64,000 nucleotides of DNA from Rhodococcus rhodochrous (GCF_900187265.1 NZ_LT906450.1:4455444-4519443), one strand, 5' to 3'; shown: positions 44,283 through 53,278, numbered from the stretch's first letter. Notes: generated by a model not told the origin, from the sequence alone. Made by a program: numbers and translations.

Positions 44283-45772
44283 ACACCATGACTGCGACAG
44301 TGGAGCAACCGTCGTTCACCGAACGGTTCTTCACGCGCGCGTTGCGGCACACCACCCGCCGGTGGATCGTGATCGTCGCCGCGACCGTGATCGCCTTCCA
44401 CTCCACCTGGTTGCAGCTGATCGACGAGATCCGCGCGGGCACCACCGGCGGCTACGTCCTCATCGTGCCGCCGCTCGTCGCGATCGTCGCGATCGGCATC
44501 ACGCGGCAACGCAGGAACGAGTTGCCGATCCACGACCGGCAGCCCGACATCATCACGGCGGTGCTCCTGCTGCTGATCGCGCTCGCGATCAAGGGGCTGC
44601 TGATGCCGCGCTACGCGACGAACTATCAGGTGATGCACCTCGACGTGCTCGCCGCGTGGGTGTTCGTGTGCGGGGCGTGCGTCGCGATGTTCGGCCTGCG
44701 CGTGACCGCGGCGTACTGGCAGGCGTGGGCGATGCTCTTCCTGAGCTCGCCCGTGCTCTATCGGATCGTGCTCGTCGAGTCCGGGGGCACGAAGCTCGCC
44801 GCGGGACAGGTCACGCTCGTGCTCGCCGCCACGGCCATCGGACTCGCGACGCGGCGCACCCGTGCCCGCGGATTCTTCTACGGCTCCGCGACATTCGTGA
44901 CCGGACTTTTCGTGCTCATCCTGATCGATCAGCGGTGGCCGGACGCGTCCATCGCCGTGTCCCAGTACGTGCCGGCGGTGATCGCGACGCTGGTCGTCGG
45001 TGCCGGCGCCTATCTGTGGACCTACCGCGGGCTCGCCCCGCGCACGCTGCCGCCGAATCCGGTGTCGATTCCCCAGGCTGTGCGGGGAGCCCTGTGCATC
45101 GTGGTGGCCGCACTGCTCGCGGCGCTCGTGCCGCTGCCCGACCAGCGACTGACCCCCGTGTCGGAGGGACCGCCCTATTCGGGCACCGCCACACAGATCG
45201 TCCCACCCGGATGGGTGCAGTTGTCGTCCGTCGACTACGACTGGCCCCGTGCCTATTTCCGCCAGGGATCGGTCCTGCGCCGGCAGATGATCCGTGCGGA
45301 GGAACCGAATCCCGACTGGGACCGTCTGCTGCGCCCGCGCACCGTCGCCGTACAGACCCTGCAGGTCCGCAGCCCGAACGCATTCGCGGTCTACCCCACC
45401 GAGTCGATGTACGAACTCGGCATGTCGCGCGTGAGCCCCAAGGAGTACGTCGAGCTGGGGCACGGGGTGACCGCCGAATACTTCACCGTCGTCGACGACA
45501 ACCTGCTCCTGACGTGGAGCCTGCTCAGCTTCGTGTGGGTCCGCAGCGACACCGTCGCCCAGCGGGTGAGCCTGTTGACGGTGGACAACCACGAACTCGA
45601 CGCGCCGTTCCCGCAGCCCGAACCGAACACCGTCACCAATGCGCGCACGCTGCTGCGGGTGCTGTTGCGCGGCAACGGCACCGTCGAGGACACCGAACCC
45701 GAGTACAAGGACCGTTCCATGCTGATCGAAGTGGGTCGCGAACTCGTGGAGGCACAATGGCAGGGCGAGTGA
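44279..45772 (+). CDS. Polytopic membrane protein with an external C-terminal domain
   Basis: The 497-residue protein has about nine or ten membrane helices in residues ~25-285. An extracytoplasmic domain of ~200 residues follows (QIVPPGWVQLSSVDYDWPRA, ELGHGVTAEYFTVVDDNLLL, NARTLLRVLLRG). The plan, and the TTGGYVLIVPPLVAI helix, recall exosortase plus EpsI-type proteins, but the exosortase CSG cysteine motif is missing, so the name is not used. GTG 44279 overlaps the upstream stop as GTGA, indicating translational coupling to the BcsB-like gene. The GT2 gene downstream overlaps it by 16 bases, so it probably belongs to the same synthesis/export complex. Confidence 0.6.
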   Translation: MNTMTATVEQPSFTERFFTRALRHTTRRWIVIVAATVIAFHSTWLQLIDEIRAGTTGGYVLIVPPLVAIVAIGITRQRRNELPIHDRQPDIITAVLLLLIALAIKGLLMPRYATNYQVMHLDVLAAWVFVCGACVAMFGLRVTAAYWQAWAMLFLSSPVLYRIVLVESGGTKLAAGQVTLVLAATAIGLATRRTRARGFFYGSATFVTGLFVLILIDQRWPDASIAVSQYVPAVIATLVVGAGAYLWTYRGLAPRTLPPNPVSIPQAVRGALCIVVAALLAALVPLPDQRLTPVSEGPPYSGTATQIVPPGWVQLSSVDYDWPRAYFRQGSVLRRQMIRAEEPNPDWDRLLRPRTVAVQTLQVRSPNAFAVYPTESMYELGMSRVSPKEYVELGHGVTAEYFTVVDDNLLLTWSLLSFVWVRSDTVAQRVSLLTVDNHELDAPFPQPEPNTVTNARTLLRVLLRGNGTVEDTEPEYKDRSMLIEVGRELVEAQWQGE

Positions 45773-47232
45773 ACGTCGGCTCCGGGCACGATGTTCCACC
45801 CGAGGGCACCGCGGAGTTCGACGCCTACCGGACCGCGGCCCTGCACGAGGCGGTGCACGGACTCCGCGAACGGAGCCCCGTCTCGTCGGCGTCGGTCGCG
45901 TTCGTCCCGTGGCAGAAGTATCTCGGATTCGCGCTCGCCGCAGCCTTCGTGCTCTCGCTCGTCGTGGCGACGAAACCGACCCTGATCGTCTTCACCGTGT
46001 TGTGCACCTTCGGGTACATCGCGACCCTCGCCGACCGGCTGCTGCTGTTCACCCGCGGCATGGCGCGCGACGCGCAGTTCATCGTCGACGACGAGGAAGC
46101 CCTGGCCCTCACCGATGATCAACTGCCGCAGTACACGGTGCTCGTCCCCGCTTACAACGAACCCGAGGTGGTCGGCGACCTGCTCGCCGCGATGGCCGCA
46201 CTTGACTATCCGGCCGACAAACTCCAGGTGCTGTTGCTGCTCGAGGAGGACGACACCGTCACGATCGAGGCCGCGGAGAAGGCCGGGCTCGGAGAGAGTG
46301 TCGAGATCCTGCTCGTCCCGGCCGCCGACCCGCGCACGAAACCGAAGGCGTGCAACTACGGCCTGCACTTCACGACCGGTGAGATCGTCACGATTTTCGA
46401 CGCCGAGGATCTGCCCGAGCCTCTGCAGTTGCGCCGGGTGGTCGTCGTCTTCGACCGTCTCGGCGACGACGTGGCATGTGTGCAGGCGAAACTGGCCTTC
46501 CACAACGGAACCCAGAATCTGCTGACCGGCTGGTTCACCGCCGACTATGCACTGTGGTTCAACTTCATCCTGCCCGGACTGATGAAGTCGCACTCGCCGA
46601 TCCCGTTGGGCGGCACGTCGAACCACATCCGCCGGTCGGTCTTCGACGACATCGGCGCGTGGGATCCGTACAACGTCACCGAGGACGCCGATCTCGGCGT
46701 GCGGATCGCCGAATCCGGCTACTCCACCGCGGTTCTCGACTCGACCACGCTCGAAGAGGCGAACAGCGATCCGATCAACTGGGTGCGGCAGCGATCCCGT
46801 TGGTACAAGGGCTATCTGCAGACCTGGCTGGTCCACATGCGCCGGCCCGTCCGGTTGTGGCGGGTGATCGGCACCGCGGGGATGCTGCGTTTCACGACCC
46901 TGCTCGCGGGCACGCCGATCATCGCGTGCCTGAACATGGTGTTCTGGATGACGACGCTGGCGTGGCTGCTCGGGCAGGCGGAGCTGATCGAGGAGATCTT
47001 CCCCTGGTACGCCTATTTCCCCGCGCTGATCTCGCTCGTGTTCGGCAACGTCGCCGTGATGTACATGAACTTCGTGGCGTGCCGCGAGACGGGCCACTCG
47101 AACCTGTGGTGGCCGTGCCTGACCGTGCCGTTCTACTGGGTTCTCATGTCGATCGCGGCGATCAAGGGCACCTATCAGCTCATCCGTAATCCTTCCTACT
47201 GGGAGAAGACCTTCCACGGGTTGTCGTCGTGA
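45757..47232 (+). CDS. Processive GT2 glycosyltransferase (XagB/cellulose-synthase-like)
   Basis: The 491-residue protein has two N-terminal membrane helices (~50-90), a cytosolic GT-A domain, and three or four C-terminal helices. Catalytic motifs are complete: LVPAYNEPEVVGDLL, LEEDD, VTIFDAEDLPEPLQL (the D-x-D-type acidic centre), NVTEDADLGVRIAESGY (TED base) and the processivity motif QRSRW with YKGYLQTW. This is the architecture of synthases that polymerise and export a glycan through their own membrane channel. GGAGG precedes the ATG at 45757. Coupling to the BcsB-like and polytopic proteins suggests a synthase-dependent secretion unit beside the Wzx/Wzy genes. Confidence 0.88.
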   Translation: MAGRVNVGSGHDVPPEGTAEFDAYRTAALHEAVHGLRERSPVSSASVAFVPWQKYLGFALAAAFVLSLVVATKPTLIVFTVLCTFGYIATLADRLLLFTRGMARDAQFIVDDEEALALTDDQLPQYTVLVPAYNEPEVVGDLLAAMAALDYPADKLQVLLLLEEDDTVTIEAAEKAGLGESVEILLVPAADPRTKPKACNYGLHFTTGEIVTIFDAEDLPEPLQLRRVVVVFDRLGDDVACVQAKLAFHNGTQNLLTGWFTADYALWFNFILPGLMKSHSPIPLGGTSNHIRRSVFDDIGAWDPYNVTEDADLGVRIAESGYSTAVLDSTTLEEANSDPINWVRQRSRWYKGYLQTWLVHMRRPVRLWRVIGTAGMLRFTTLLAGTPIIACLNMVFWMTTLAWLLGQAELIEEIFPWYAYFPALISLVFGNVAVMYMNFVACRETGHSNLWWPCLTVPFYWVLMSIAAIKGTYQLIRNPSYWEKTFHGLSS

Positions 47233-48875
47233 GGGCCCGCAGCACGTGGGTGTTCTGGACCGCCTGCCTGGTCTATCTGGTGGTGGGACTGTGGCTCGCG
47301 CTGGACGTGCAGTACTACCAGGGTGATTCGCTCAGCCGTGTCAGCGCTGCGCGGTCGGTGCTGCTCAGCCGCGACCCGCACCTCGCCGCCATCGGTTTCG
47401 TGTTCACACCCCTCACCGCGCTCGTCCAGGTGCCCCTCACGGGATTGTCGGCGTGGTTCCCGGGACTGTCGGCCTATGCGGTGACGGCCGTGCTCATGTC
47501 GGCGCCGTTCATGGCCGGCGCGGCGGTGCAGATCCACCGCATCGCGTGCGATCGCGGTTGCGCGCCGTGGTTCGTGTGGACGGTGACGGCGGTGTTCGCC
47601 CTGAACCCGATGATCGTCTACTACGGTGCGAACGGGATGAGCGAGGCGCCGTTCCTGTTCGCCTTGTGCTGGGCCGCGCGTCGTCTGATCCGCTGGTGCA
47701 GCACCGACGACATCCACGACCTGGCGCTGGCCGGAATCGCCCTGGCACTGGCGTATCTCGCGCGGTACGACGCACTGGCCGTCGGCGGGGCGGTGACGGT
47801 CTTCGTCGCACTGCTCGTCCGGTACCGGTCGCGCCGATACGCTCCCGGCTCGGGATGGCAGCCGGCGATCATGGACGCGATCCTCGTCGCCGCTCCCCTC
47901 GCCCTGGCCTTCGTCGCGTTCGTCGTGACGAGCTGGCTCGTCACCGGTGAATGGCTCGCGCAGTTCACCTCGGCCTACGGCAACGCCGCCATCCTCGAGC
48001 AGAGCGGTGGCGGGTCGTCGGGTGGGCTCGGTGCGATCGCCTTCTCGCTCGCCGAGACCGTCGTGCTCGGACCGGCGCTTCCGTTGCTGATCCCGGTCGT
48101 GGCGGTGCTCGCATGGCGACGACGCGATCTCGAACCGCTCGTACCGTTCGTCGTCTTCGGCGCGGTCCTGGGCTTCGCGGCCCTGTCCTATGCGCGCGGA
48201 ATGACCTTCCCGTTCCTGCGCTTCTACATCTGCGCGATCCCGTTGCTCGCGGTGTGGGTCGTGCAACTGGCTCCGCGACGTGGACTGCTCACGGCGCGAC
48301 GCCCCGGGCCGCATGCCGTTCCGAGGACGGAGGACCCCAGCGGCGCAGCACCGCTGGGTGCGGTGCTCCTGGTGTGCAGCCTGCCCGTCACGTTCGTCGC
48401 GATGGGTTCGCCCACCCTGTCGCAGGAACAGCACGCGCTGCGCACGGTCCTGTTCCCGGACAACGACGATCCGTCCGAGGTGCGTGAGCAGCAGCGACGG
48501 GTGATCGCGGCGTTCTCCACGGAACGACGCATCGCCGAATACCTCGACGCGATGGACCTGCCGCCGGGCTCGGTGCTGATGGACACGGTCTACGGGTTCG
48601 CGATCTTCTCGGCCACCGAACGCCCCGAGACGTTCGTCATCCCTTCGGACTCCGACTTCACCGCCGTGCTCAACCGCCCCTCCGCCTCCGGGATCGAGTA
48701 CATCCTGACCGTCCCCAACGAGGGCCGCGGAACGTCGGACGCCGTCAACCGCCGTTACCCCACCATCTACGAGACCGGCAGCGACATCGCGGTACTCGAA
48801 CTCGAGATCCCCAACGACGGTGCCGACCAACCCGATTGGCGACTCTTCCGGGTACTCGACCGGACGTCACCCTGA
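47229..48875 (+). CDS. GT-C-like polytopic membrane protein
   Basis: The 548-residue protein has about 10-11 membrane helices. The first external loop contains an acidic motif (LDVQYYQGDSLSRVSAAR) in the place used by GT-C glycosyltransferases of the PMT/ArnT type. The segments FALNPMIVYYGANGMSEAPF and LAYLARYDAL also fit that superfamily. The last ~150 residues form an external domain. It would use a polyprenyl-phosphate sugar to decorate the polymer outside the cell. GTG 47229 overlaps the GT2 stop codon (GTGA), so it is the fourth gene of the coupled set. Its 3' end overlaps the convergent glycoside-hydrolase gene by nine bases. Confidence 0.68.
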   Translation: MRARSTWVFWTACLVYLVVGLWLALDVQYYQGDSLSRVSAARSVLLSRDPHLAAIGFVFTPLTALVQVPLTGLSAWFPGLSAYAVTAVLMSAPFMAGAAVQIHRIACDRGCAPWFVWTVTAVFALNPMIVYYGANGMSEAPFLFALCWAARRLIRWCSTDDIHDLALAGIALALAYLARYDALAVGGAVTVFVALLVRYRSRRYAPGSGWQPAIMDAILVAAPLALAFVAFVVTSWLVTGEWLAQFTSAYGNAAILEQSGGGSSGGLGAIAFSLAETVVLGPALPLLIPVVAVLAWRRRDLEPLVPFVVFGAVLGFAALSYARGMTFPFLRFYICAIPLLAVWVVQLAPRRGLLTARRPGPHAVPRTEDPSGAAPLGAVLLVCSLPVTFVAMGSPTLSQEQHALRTVLFPDNDDPSEVREQQRRVIAAFSTERRIAEYLDAMDLPPGSVLMDTVYGFAIFSATERPETFVIPSDSDFTAVLNRPSASGIEYILTVPNEGRGTSDAVNRRYPTIYETGSDIAVLELEIPNDGADQPDWRLFRVLDRTSP

Positions 48876-49931
48876 GCGGTGGTGGCGCCGTAGGACGTAG
48901 TGGACCGGGTCGTCCGGACCGATGTCGTAGGTGCACTCGTCCGGTCGCGGGTCGGGGACGAACGACCACATCAGTGCGCCGTCGGCCCCGAGATCGCGGT
49001 ACTGCGTGAGCGTGCGGTCGACGATGTCGGCACGCTCGCTCACCGCGCGGCACGAACCGGCCCGGACACCGAGTTCGGCGACGAGCATCGGCTTCGACAA
49101 TCCGTCGAGTCGCCGTTCGAGGAACTGCGCGTCGTCGTAGTCGTGGTACTGCACCACGTCGAGCTGCTCGGCGTCGGTGACGGTCGCGAAATCGTCGCCG
49201 GCGGAACCGCACTGGTCGCCTCCGATGGTGCCGACGGTGACGAGCCGGTCCGGGTCGTGCTCGTGGACTATGCCGGCTGCTTCGTCGATCCAGCTGCGGA
49301 GCAGCCGAGCACCGCCGGGCAGGCACTCGCGTCGTTCGAGGGTGCACTCGTCGTCGGTGCAGGTCGCGGTCTCGGGTTCGCCGATCAGCTCCCACATCGC
49401 GACCGCCGGCGACGAACCCCACCGTTCGACGGCGGTCGCGACCCAGTCGTCGTAGGCGAGCACATGACCCGGCAGCGGGTCGTGCCAACCTGCGTCGTAC
49501 CAGTCCGCCTGCTTGTATCCACCCGCGTCGCAATCACTGTCCTGCGGGGCGAGCACCGGGATCAGGTACACCCTGTGCCGCTCGGCGGCATCGAAGACGG
49601 CATCGAGCGCCGTGAAGTCGAGCGTGCCGCCGATCCGGTGCACGGCGTGGGACTGGAATGCGTCGAAACGCACGATCGAACGCGGCGCCCGCGTGCCGAA
49701 GAAGGCGTCGAGGTCCACCTCGGCACCGCATCCGTGGTTGACCTCCCAGCGGGTACCGAGCTGGTATGCGTTGAGTCCGGCGGGCCACCACGTCCGGCCG
49801 TCGAGGACGAGCCGGTCACCGTCGGCACGCACTACCGGGAGATCCTCGGGAGGCGAGGGGCGCGACGAGGTGTCCTGCGCGCAGGCCGCGAGCAGGAGCA
49901 GCAGTGTGGTGGCGACCGCAGCGACGCGCAC
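48867..49931 (-). CDS. GH5-like glycosidase lipoprotein
   Basis: The 354-residue protein has a lipoprotein signal (TTLLLLLAAC, cysteine at ~17). A TIM-barrel follows with GRTWWPAGLNAYQLG, IVRFDAFQSHAVH, MWELIGEPETA with the acid/base glutamate, and PMLVAELGVRAGS with the likely nucleophile glutamate. DGALMWSFVPDPRP lies near the C-terminus. Several cysteine pairs suggest disulfides. It resembles GH5-type mannanases or cellulases more than the two GH39-like paralogues of the locus. It probably acts on the exopolysaccharide or a similar beta-glycan outside the cell. It closes the right end of the locus. Confidence 0.78.
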   Translation of the reverse strand: MRVAAVATTLLLLLAACAQDTSSRPSPPEDLPVVRADGDRLVLDGRTWWPAGLNAYQLGTRWEVNHGCGAEVDLDAFFGTRAPRSIVRFDAFQSHAVHRIGGTLDFTALDAVFDAAERHRVYLIPVLAPQDSDCDAGGYKQADWYDAGWHDPLPGHVLAYDDWVATAVERWGSSPAVAMWELIGEPETATCTDDECTLERRECLPGGARLLRSWIDEAAGIVHEHDPDRLVTVGTIGGDQCGSAGDDFATVTDAEQLDVVQYHDYDDAQFLERRLDGLSKPMLVAELGVRAGSCRAVSERADIVDRTLTQYRDLGADGALMWSFVPDPRPDECTYDIGPDDPVHYVLRRHHRSG

Positions 49932-50019
49932 GTGCAGAGATTAACCCGGACGAGAGGGTGCCCGACCCGCACGGACGAGATTCACCCCCGGAGTTCGTCT
50001 GCGACGTGCGCAGGACCAA

Positions 50020-50610
50020 CTAGCTGGGGCGCGCGTCGGGATGCTTGTGCACGAAGTTCAGGTACGCCTTCGACGGGGTGGGCCCGCGCTGGCCCTGGTA
50101 CTTCGACCCGACCTTCGCGCTGCCGTAGGGGTGCTCGGCGGGGCTCGTCAGCCGGAACAGGCACAGCTGACCGATCTTCATTCCCGGCCACAGCGTGATC
50201 GGCAGGTTCGCGACGTTGGACAGCTCGAGGGTGATGTGCCCGTCGAAGCCCGGGTCGATGAACCCGGCCGTCGAGTGCGTGAGCAGACCGAGCCGGCCCA
50301 GCGACGACTTGCCTTCGAGGCGGCCGGCGAGGTCGGCCGGCAGGGTGCACCGCTCCATCGTCGACCCGAGCACGAACTCGCCGGGGTGCAGCACGAACGA
50401 CTCACCCTCGGGCACCTGCACCAGCGACGTCAGTTCGTCCTGCTGCTTCGCCGGGTCGATGTGCGTGTAGCGCGTGTTGTTGAAGACGCGGAACAGGCTG
50501 TCGAGTTTGACGTCGACACTCGAGGGCTGCACGAGCTCCGGATCGAACGGGTCGATGCCCAGATGCCCGGAGGCGATCTGGGCGCGGATGTCGCGATCGG
50601 AGAGCAGCAC
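50020..50610 (-). CDS. dcd: dCTP deaminase (bifunctional dUTP-forming/hydrolysing type)
   Basis: The 196-residue protein starts [20 protein letters not shown] and has the trimeric dUTPase-like fold. Active-site blocks [34 protein letters not shown] and [14 protein letters not shown] are intact, with the C-terminal [18 protein letters not shown] loop. It matches the mycobacterial Dcd, which converts dCTP to dUMP in one enzyme, supplying dTMP synthesis. Length is as expected for the family. Confidence 0.95.
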   Translation of the reverse strand: MLLSDRDIRAQIASGHLGIDPFDPELVQPSSVDVKLDSLFRVFNNTRYTHIDPAKQQDELTSLVQVPEGESFVLHPGEFVLGSTMERCTLPADLAGRLEGKSSLGRLGLLTHSTAGFIDPGFDGHITLELSNVANLPITLWPGMKIGQLCLFRLTSPAEHPYGSAKVGSKYQGQRGPTPSKAYLNFVHKHPDARPS

Positions 50611-50644
50611 GAGTAGAGGTTAACAATCGCCCGGCCGCGGGGTT

Positions 50645-51280
50645 CTACGTGGCCGAGTCGCGTCGCAATTGGGCCGACATCGTGACCAGCAGTTCGGTGC
50701 ACTCCTCGACGACGTCGTCGTGGCTCAGCGGCACGGTGCCGTCGAGCCAGGCCGTCAGCGCCTGGGCGAGTCCGCCGACGACGTAGTGCGCCGCCAGGTC
50801 GAGCCGGGGGCTCGGGGTGATGGCGTAGATGTTCTCGGCCTGGGCGGTGACCAGCCCGGCGAACATGCGGGTCGAGTCGAGGCGCCGCTTCGCGAGCTGC
50901 GTGTTGGCCTGGCTGACGGAGAACAGCATGCGGCCGAGCCGCGGGTCCTCGTCGATCTCGCGGACGATGTTCTCGACGCAGGCCCGCACGATCGCGCGGT
51001 CGTCGTCGGCGGGTGCCGAGGCCACGGCGGCGAGCGTGCTCTCGGCGATGCGCTGGACGACGTGGTCGTAGACGGCACCGGTGAGCTCGTCGCGGTCGGC
51101 GAAGCTCTCATAGAAGTAACGCGAGGCCAGACCTGCGCGCTTGCAGACACCGCGCACCGACAGGGTGGCTTCGCCGTCGGCAGCTCCGAGGAGATCGAGA
51201 CCGGCCTCGATCAGCTGCGCTCGCCGATCGGCCTGTCGTTCCTCGCCTGCGCGTCCACCGTAGAGCCGTCCAGTTGCCAT
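50645..51280 (-). CDS. TetR family transcriptional regulator
   Basis: The 211-residue protein has an N-terminal TetR helix-turn-helix (RRAQLIEAGLDLLGA, LSVRGVCKRAGLASRYFYES, FADRDELTGAVYDHVV; residues ~20-75). An all-helical ligand domain follows with DPRLGRMLFSVSQANTQLAK and LAAHYVVGGLAQALTAWLDG. It is divergent from the MpaB/Lcp-type oxygenase gene, with 109 bases between starts, and is the natural candidate to control it. The ligand is unknown. Confidence 0.88.
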   Translation of the reverse strand: MATGRLYGGRAGEERQADRRAQLIEAGLDLLGAADGEATLSVRGVCKRAGLASRYFYESFADRDELTGAVYDHVVQRIAESTLAAVASAPADDDRAIVRACVENIVREIDEDPRLGRMLFSVSQANTQLAKRRLDSTRMFAGLVTAQAENIYAITPSPRLDLAAHYVVGGLAQALTAWLDGTVPLSHDDVVEECTELLVTMSAQLRRDSAT

Positions 51281-51389
51281 ACCTCTATCTTCGCAGCGTC
51301 CGCTTTCCGTGCCGCGCAACCTCCGGTCTTTACCGTCGGCGCGCATCTGAGTACAGTCGTGGTCACTTCGAACGATGGAGGGACATTCG

Positions 51390-52214
51390 ATGACGACGAC
51401 CGTCGACAAGCCCGTCGGACTGGACGACACGATGGACGGGCTCGGCCTGGCCGCCGGAGCAGCGAACATCATCATGCAGCTGTCGTGGCCCGGCGTCGGC
51501 TACGGCGTCTACGAATCCCGCGTGGAGTCGGGTCGGCTGTTCGACCACCCGATCAAGCGCACCCGCACCACCCTCACCTACCTCGCCGTCGCCATGCGCG
51601 GCACCGACGACGAGAAGCGCCTCTTCCGTCGCGGCGTCAGCAAGGCACACGCGCAGGTGCGCTCCACCGAGTCGAGCCCGGTCGAATACAACGCGATGGA
51701 CCCGGAACTGCAGTTGTGGGTGGCGGCGTGTATCTACCGCGGATTCGAGGACGTGCACCGCGCGCTGTACGGGCCGATCCCCGACGACGCGATCGAGTAC
51801 TTCTATCGGAACGGCGCGACTTTCGGCACGACACTGCAGGTGCCGCAGCACATGTGGCCGGAGAACCGCGCGGCGTTCGAGCAGTACTGGGAGGACAATC
51901 TCCACAAGGTGAAGATCGACGACACGATCCGCGAGCATCTGCTGTCGATCGCCCGGATCGAGTTCCTGCCCCAGCCCGTCCCTGCCCTGGCCGGCAAGCT
52001 CAATCTCTTCTTCACGGCCGGCTTCCTGCCGCAGCTGTTCCGCGAGCAGATGCTGCTGCCGTGGACACCGCGCGACCAGCGACGCTTCGACCGCGTCATG
52101 CGAGCTCTCGGTGCAGTGAACAAGAGGCTGCCGGTCGCGGTGCGGGAGCTGCCCTACCGCGTGCTGCTGGCCGACATGCGGTGGCGGATCCGGACGGGCC
52201 GGTCCCTGGTCTAG
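51390..52214 (+). CDS. MpaB/latex-clearing-protein family oxygenase (DUF2236)
   Basis: The 274-residue protein is mainly helical and shows the DUF2236 pattern: IIMQLSWPGVGYGVYES, LFDHPIKRTRTTLTYLAVAM, HAQVRSTESSPVEYNAMDPE, LQLWVAACIYRGFEDVHRAL and FYRNGATFGTTLQVP. Family members include MpaB' and the haem-dependent rubber oxygenase Lcp, in which conserved Arg, Thr and His residues shape the haem pocket; R/T and H candidates occur here. No signal peptide is seen, so it is probably intracellular, unlike secreted Lcp. GGAGGG lies seven bases before the ATG at 51390. The substrate is unknown. Confidence 0.8.
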   Translation: MTTTVDKPVGLDDTMDGLGLAAGAANIIMQLSWPGVGYGVYESRVESGRLFDHPIKRTRTTLTYLAVAMRGTDDEKRLFRRGVSKAHAQVRSTESSPVEYNAMDPELQLWVAACIYRGFEDVHRALYGPIPDDAIEYFYRNGATFGTTLQVPQHMWPENRAAFEQYWEDNLHKVKIDDTIREHLLSIARIEFLPQPVPALAGKLNLFFTAGFLPQLFREQMLLPWTPRDQRRFDRVMRALGAVNKRLPVAVRELPYRVLLADMRWRIRTGRSLV

Positions 52215-52301
52215 GGGTCCCGCGATCGACCCGCAGAGTCTGCTACAGTTTGCTCCGAAAGCTCGGGCCGGAGTCGGTGAGAATCGGCAAAAGCCCAGCG
52301 T

Positions 52302-52372
52302 GCCGATGTAGTTCAATGGTAGAACATCAGCTTCCCAAGCTGAATACGCGGGTTCGATTCCCGTCATCGGCT
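52302..52372 (+). tRNA. tRNA-Gly (anticodon CCC)
   Basis: A 71-base cloverleaf fits: acceptor GCCGATG/CATCGGC, D arm around GTTCAATGGTAGAAC, anticodon stem TCAGC/GCTGA with loop TTCCCAA placing CCC at the anticodon, and T arm GCGGGTTCGATTCCCGT. The 3' CCA is not encoded. TACAGT at 52243-52248 may be the -10 element. A strong terminator follows seven bases after the tRNA. Confidence 0.92.
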
Positions 52373-52378
52373 CTCACA

Positions 52379-52410
52379 CGAAGGCCCCGACCACACGGTC
52401 GGGGCCTTCG
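52379..52410 (+). terminator. Terminator of the tRNA-Gly gene
   Basis: CGAAGGCCCCGACC (52379-52392) pairs perfectly with 52397-52410 around ACAC. An almost identical hairpin with the same flanking CACA lies at 52705-52735. Confidence 0.85.
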
Positions 52411-52545
52411 CCGTTGTGGGGTGGTCCGGACCCGCCGTTCCTGCCGCAGGACTCTCCCGGGACCGGCTCATGCGCGGATCACGGCCGACTCTCCCGTACT
52501 GTGGGGACATCGGGACCGTTCAGGTCTCCTATTGAGGGTGGCAGC

Positions 52546-52680
52546 ATGGCCGACAAATCGCCTCGCAGTTCGATGTCCAAGAAGTCCGGCAAGTCGCTGA
52601 AGGAAAAGCGCGCCGAGAAGAAGACCCGGACCAACATCAAGGCCGACGCCGAGATCGTCGCGAACGTCAGGAAGCGCTGA
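52546..52680 (+). CDS. Small basic conserved-type protein
   Basis: This 44-residue frame begins MADKSPRSSMSKKSGKSLKE and is strongly basic (about one third Lys/Arg), ending ADAEIVANVRKR. GAGGGTGGCAGC precedes the ATG at 52546. Such short Lys-rich proteins of unknown function are common in actinobacteria; nucleic-acid binding is possible but not shown. It lies between two near-identical terminators. Confidence 0.7.
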   Translation: MADKSPRSSMSKKSGKSLKEKRAEKKTRTNIKADAEIVANVRKR

Positions 52681-52704
52681 CGCGGTCACTGAACTTTCTG
52701 CACA

Positions 52705-52735
52705 CGAAGGCCCCGACCACAGGTCGGGGCCTTCG
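52705..52735 (+). terminator. Terminator of the small basic protein gene
   Basis: A 14-bp stem (52705-52718/52722-52735) with loop ACA has the same arm sequence as the tRNA-Gly terminator 326 bases upstream, differing only by one base of the loop. Confidence 0.85.
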
Positions 52736-52789
52736 TCGTATCGAGTCCGTCGTTGTTATCGATTTTCTCGCGTTCTTCGACAACAACAC

Positions 52790-53278
52790 CTACCTCGACG
52801 GGCCTTCGAGGTACGCGCGGGCCGTGTCGAGGAGTTCGGGAAGTGAGCGGGTCGCGTCCAGGGTGACGCCGTGCTCGTCGGGTTCCAGGGGCTCGAGCGT
52901 CTCGAACTGAGAGGCCACCAGCGTCTCGGAGAAGAAGTGGCCGCCGCGTCCGCGAACCCTGGACCGCACGACGTCGACGGGTACATCCAGATGCAGGAAG
53001 ACGGTCGGGGTGTCGGCACGCAGGATGTCACGGTACGACCTCTTCAGCGCCGAACACGCGACCACCGGGGTCTCGACGCTTTCGGCAGCGGCTGCGACGG
53101 CACGCAACCACGGTTCACGATCGTCGTCGTCGAGCGCGCGCCCCGAGCGCATCTTCTCGATCGACGCGTCGCTGTGATAGTCGTCCGCCTCGATGAAGGC
53201 CCCGCCGATCGCGTCCGCGAGCTGCTTCGCGAAAGTCGTTTTGCCACATCCGCTGACGCCCATCACCACAACAGCCAT
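52790..53278 (-). CDS. gntK: Gluconokinase
   Basis: The 162-residue protein has the P-loop VVMGVSGCGKTTFAKQLADA at its start, FIEADDYHSDASIEKMRSGR with the gluconate-binding region, ALDDDDREPWL, VVACSALKRSYRDILR and a C-terminal ETLEPLEPDEHG. It phosphorylates D-gluconate to 6-phosphogluconate with ATP. Length and motifs fit the family. The ATG at 53278 is the only sensible start; ribosome-binding signals are weak. A palindromic repeat lies just upstream. Confidence 0.9.
   Translation of the reverse strand: MAVVVMGVSGCGKTTFAKQLADAIGGAFIEADDYHSDASIEKMRSGRALDDDDREPWLRAVAAAAESVETPVVACSALKRSYRDILRADTPTVFLHLDVPVDVVRSRVRGRGGHFFSETLVASQFETLEPLEPDEHGVTLDATRSLPELLDTARAYLEGPSR

Noticed and set aside
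44279-45772. Annotation as an exosortase
   Set aside because: The helical layout and an external domain recall exosortase/EpsI, but the catalytic cysteine motif and its arginine/histidine partners are not visible.
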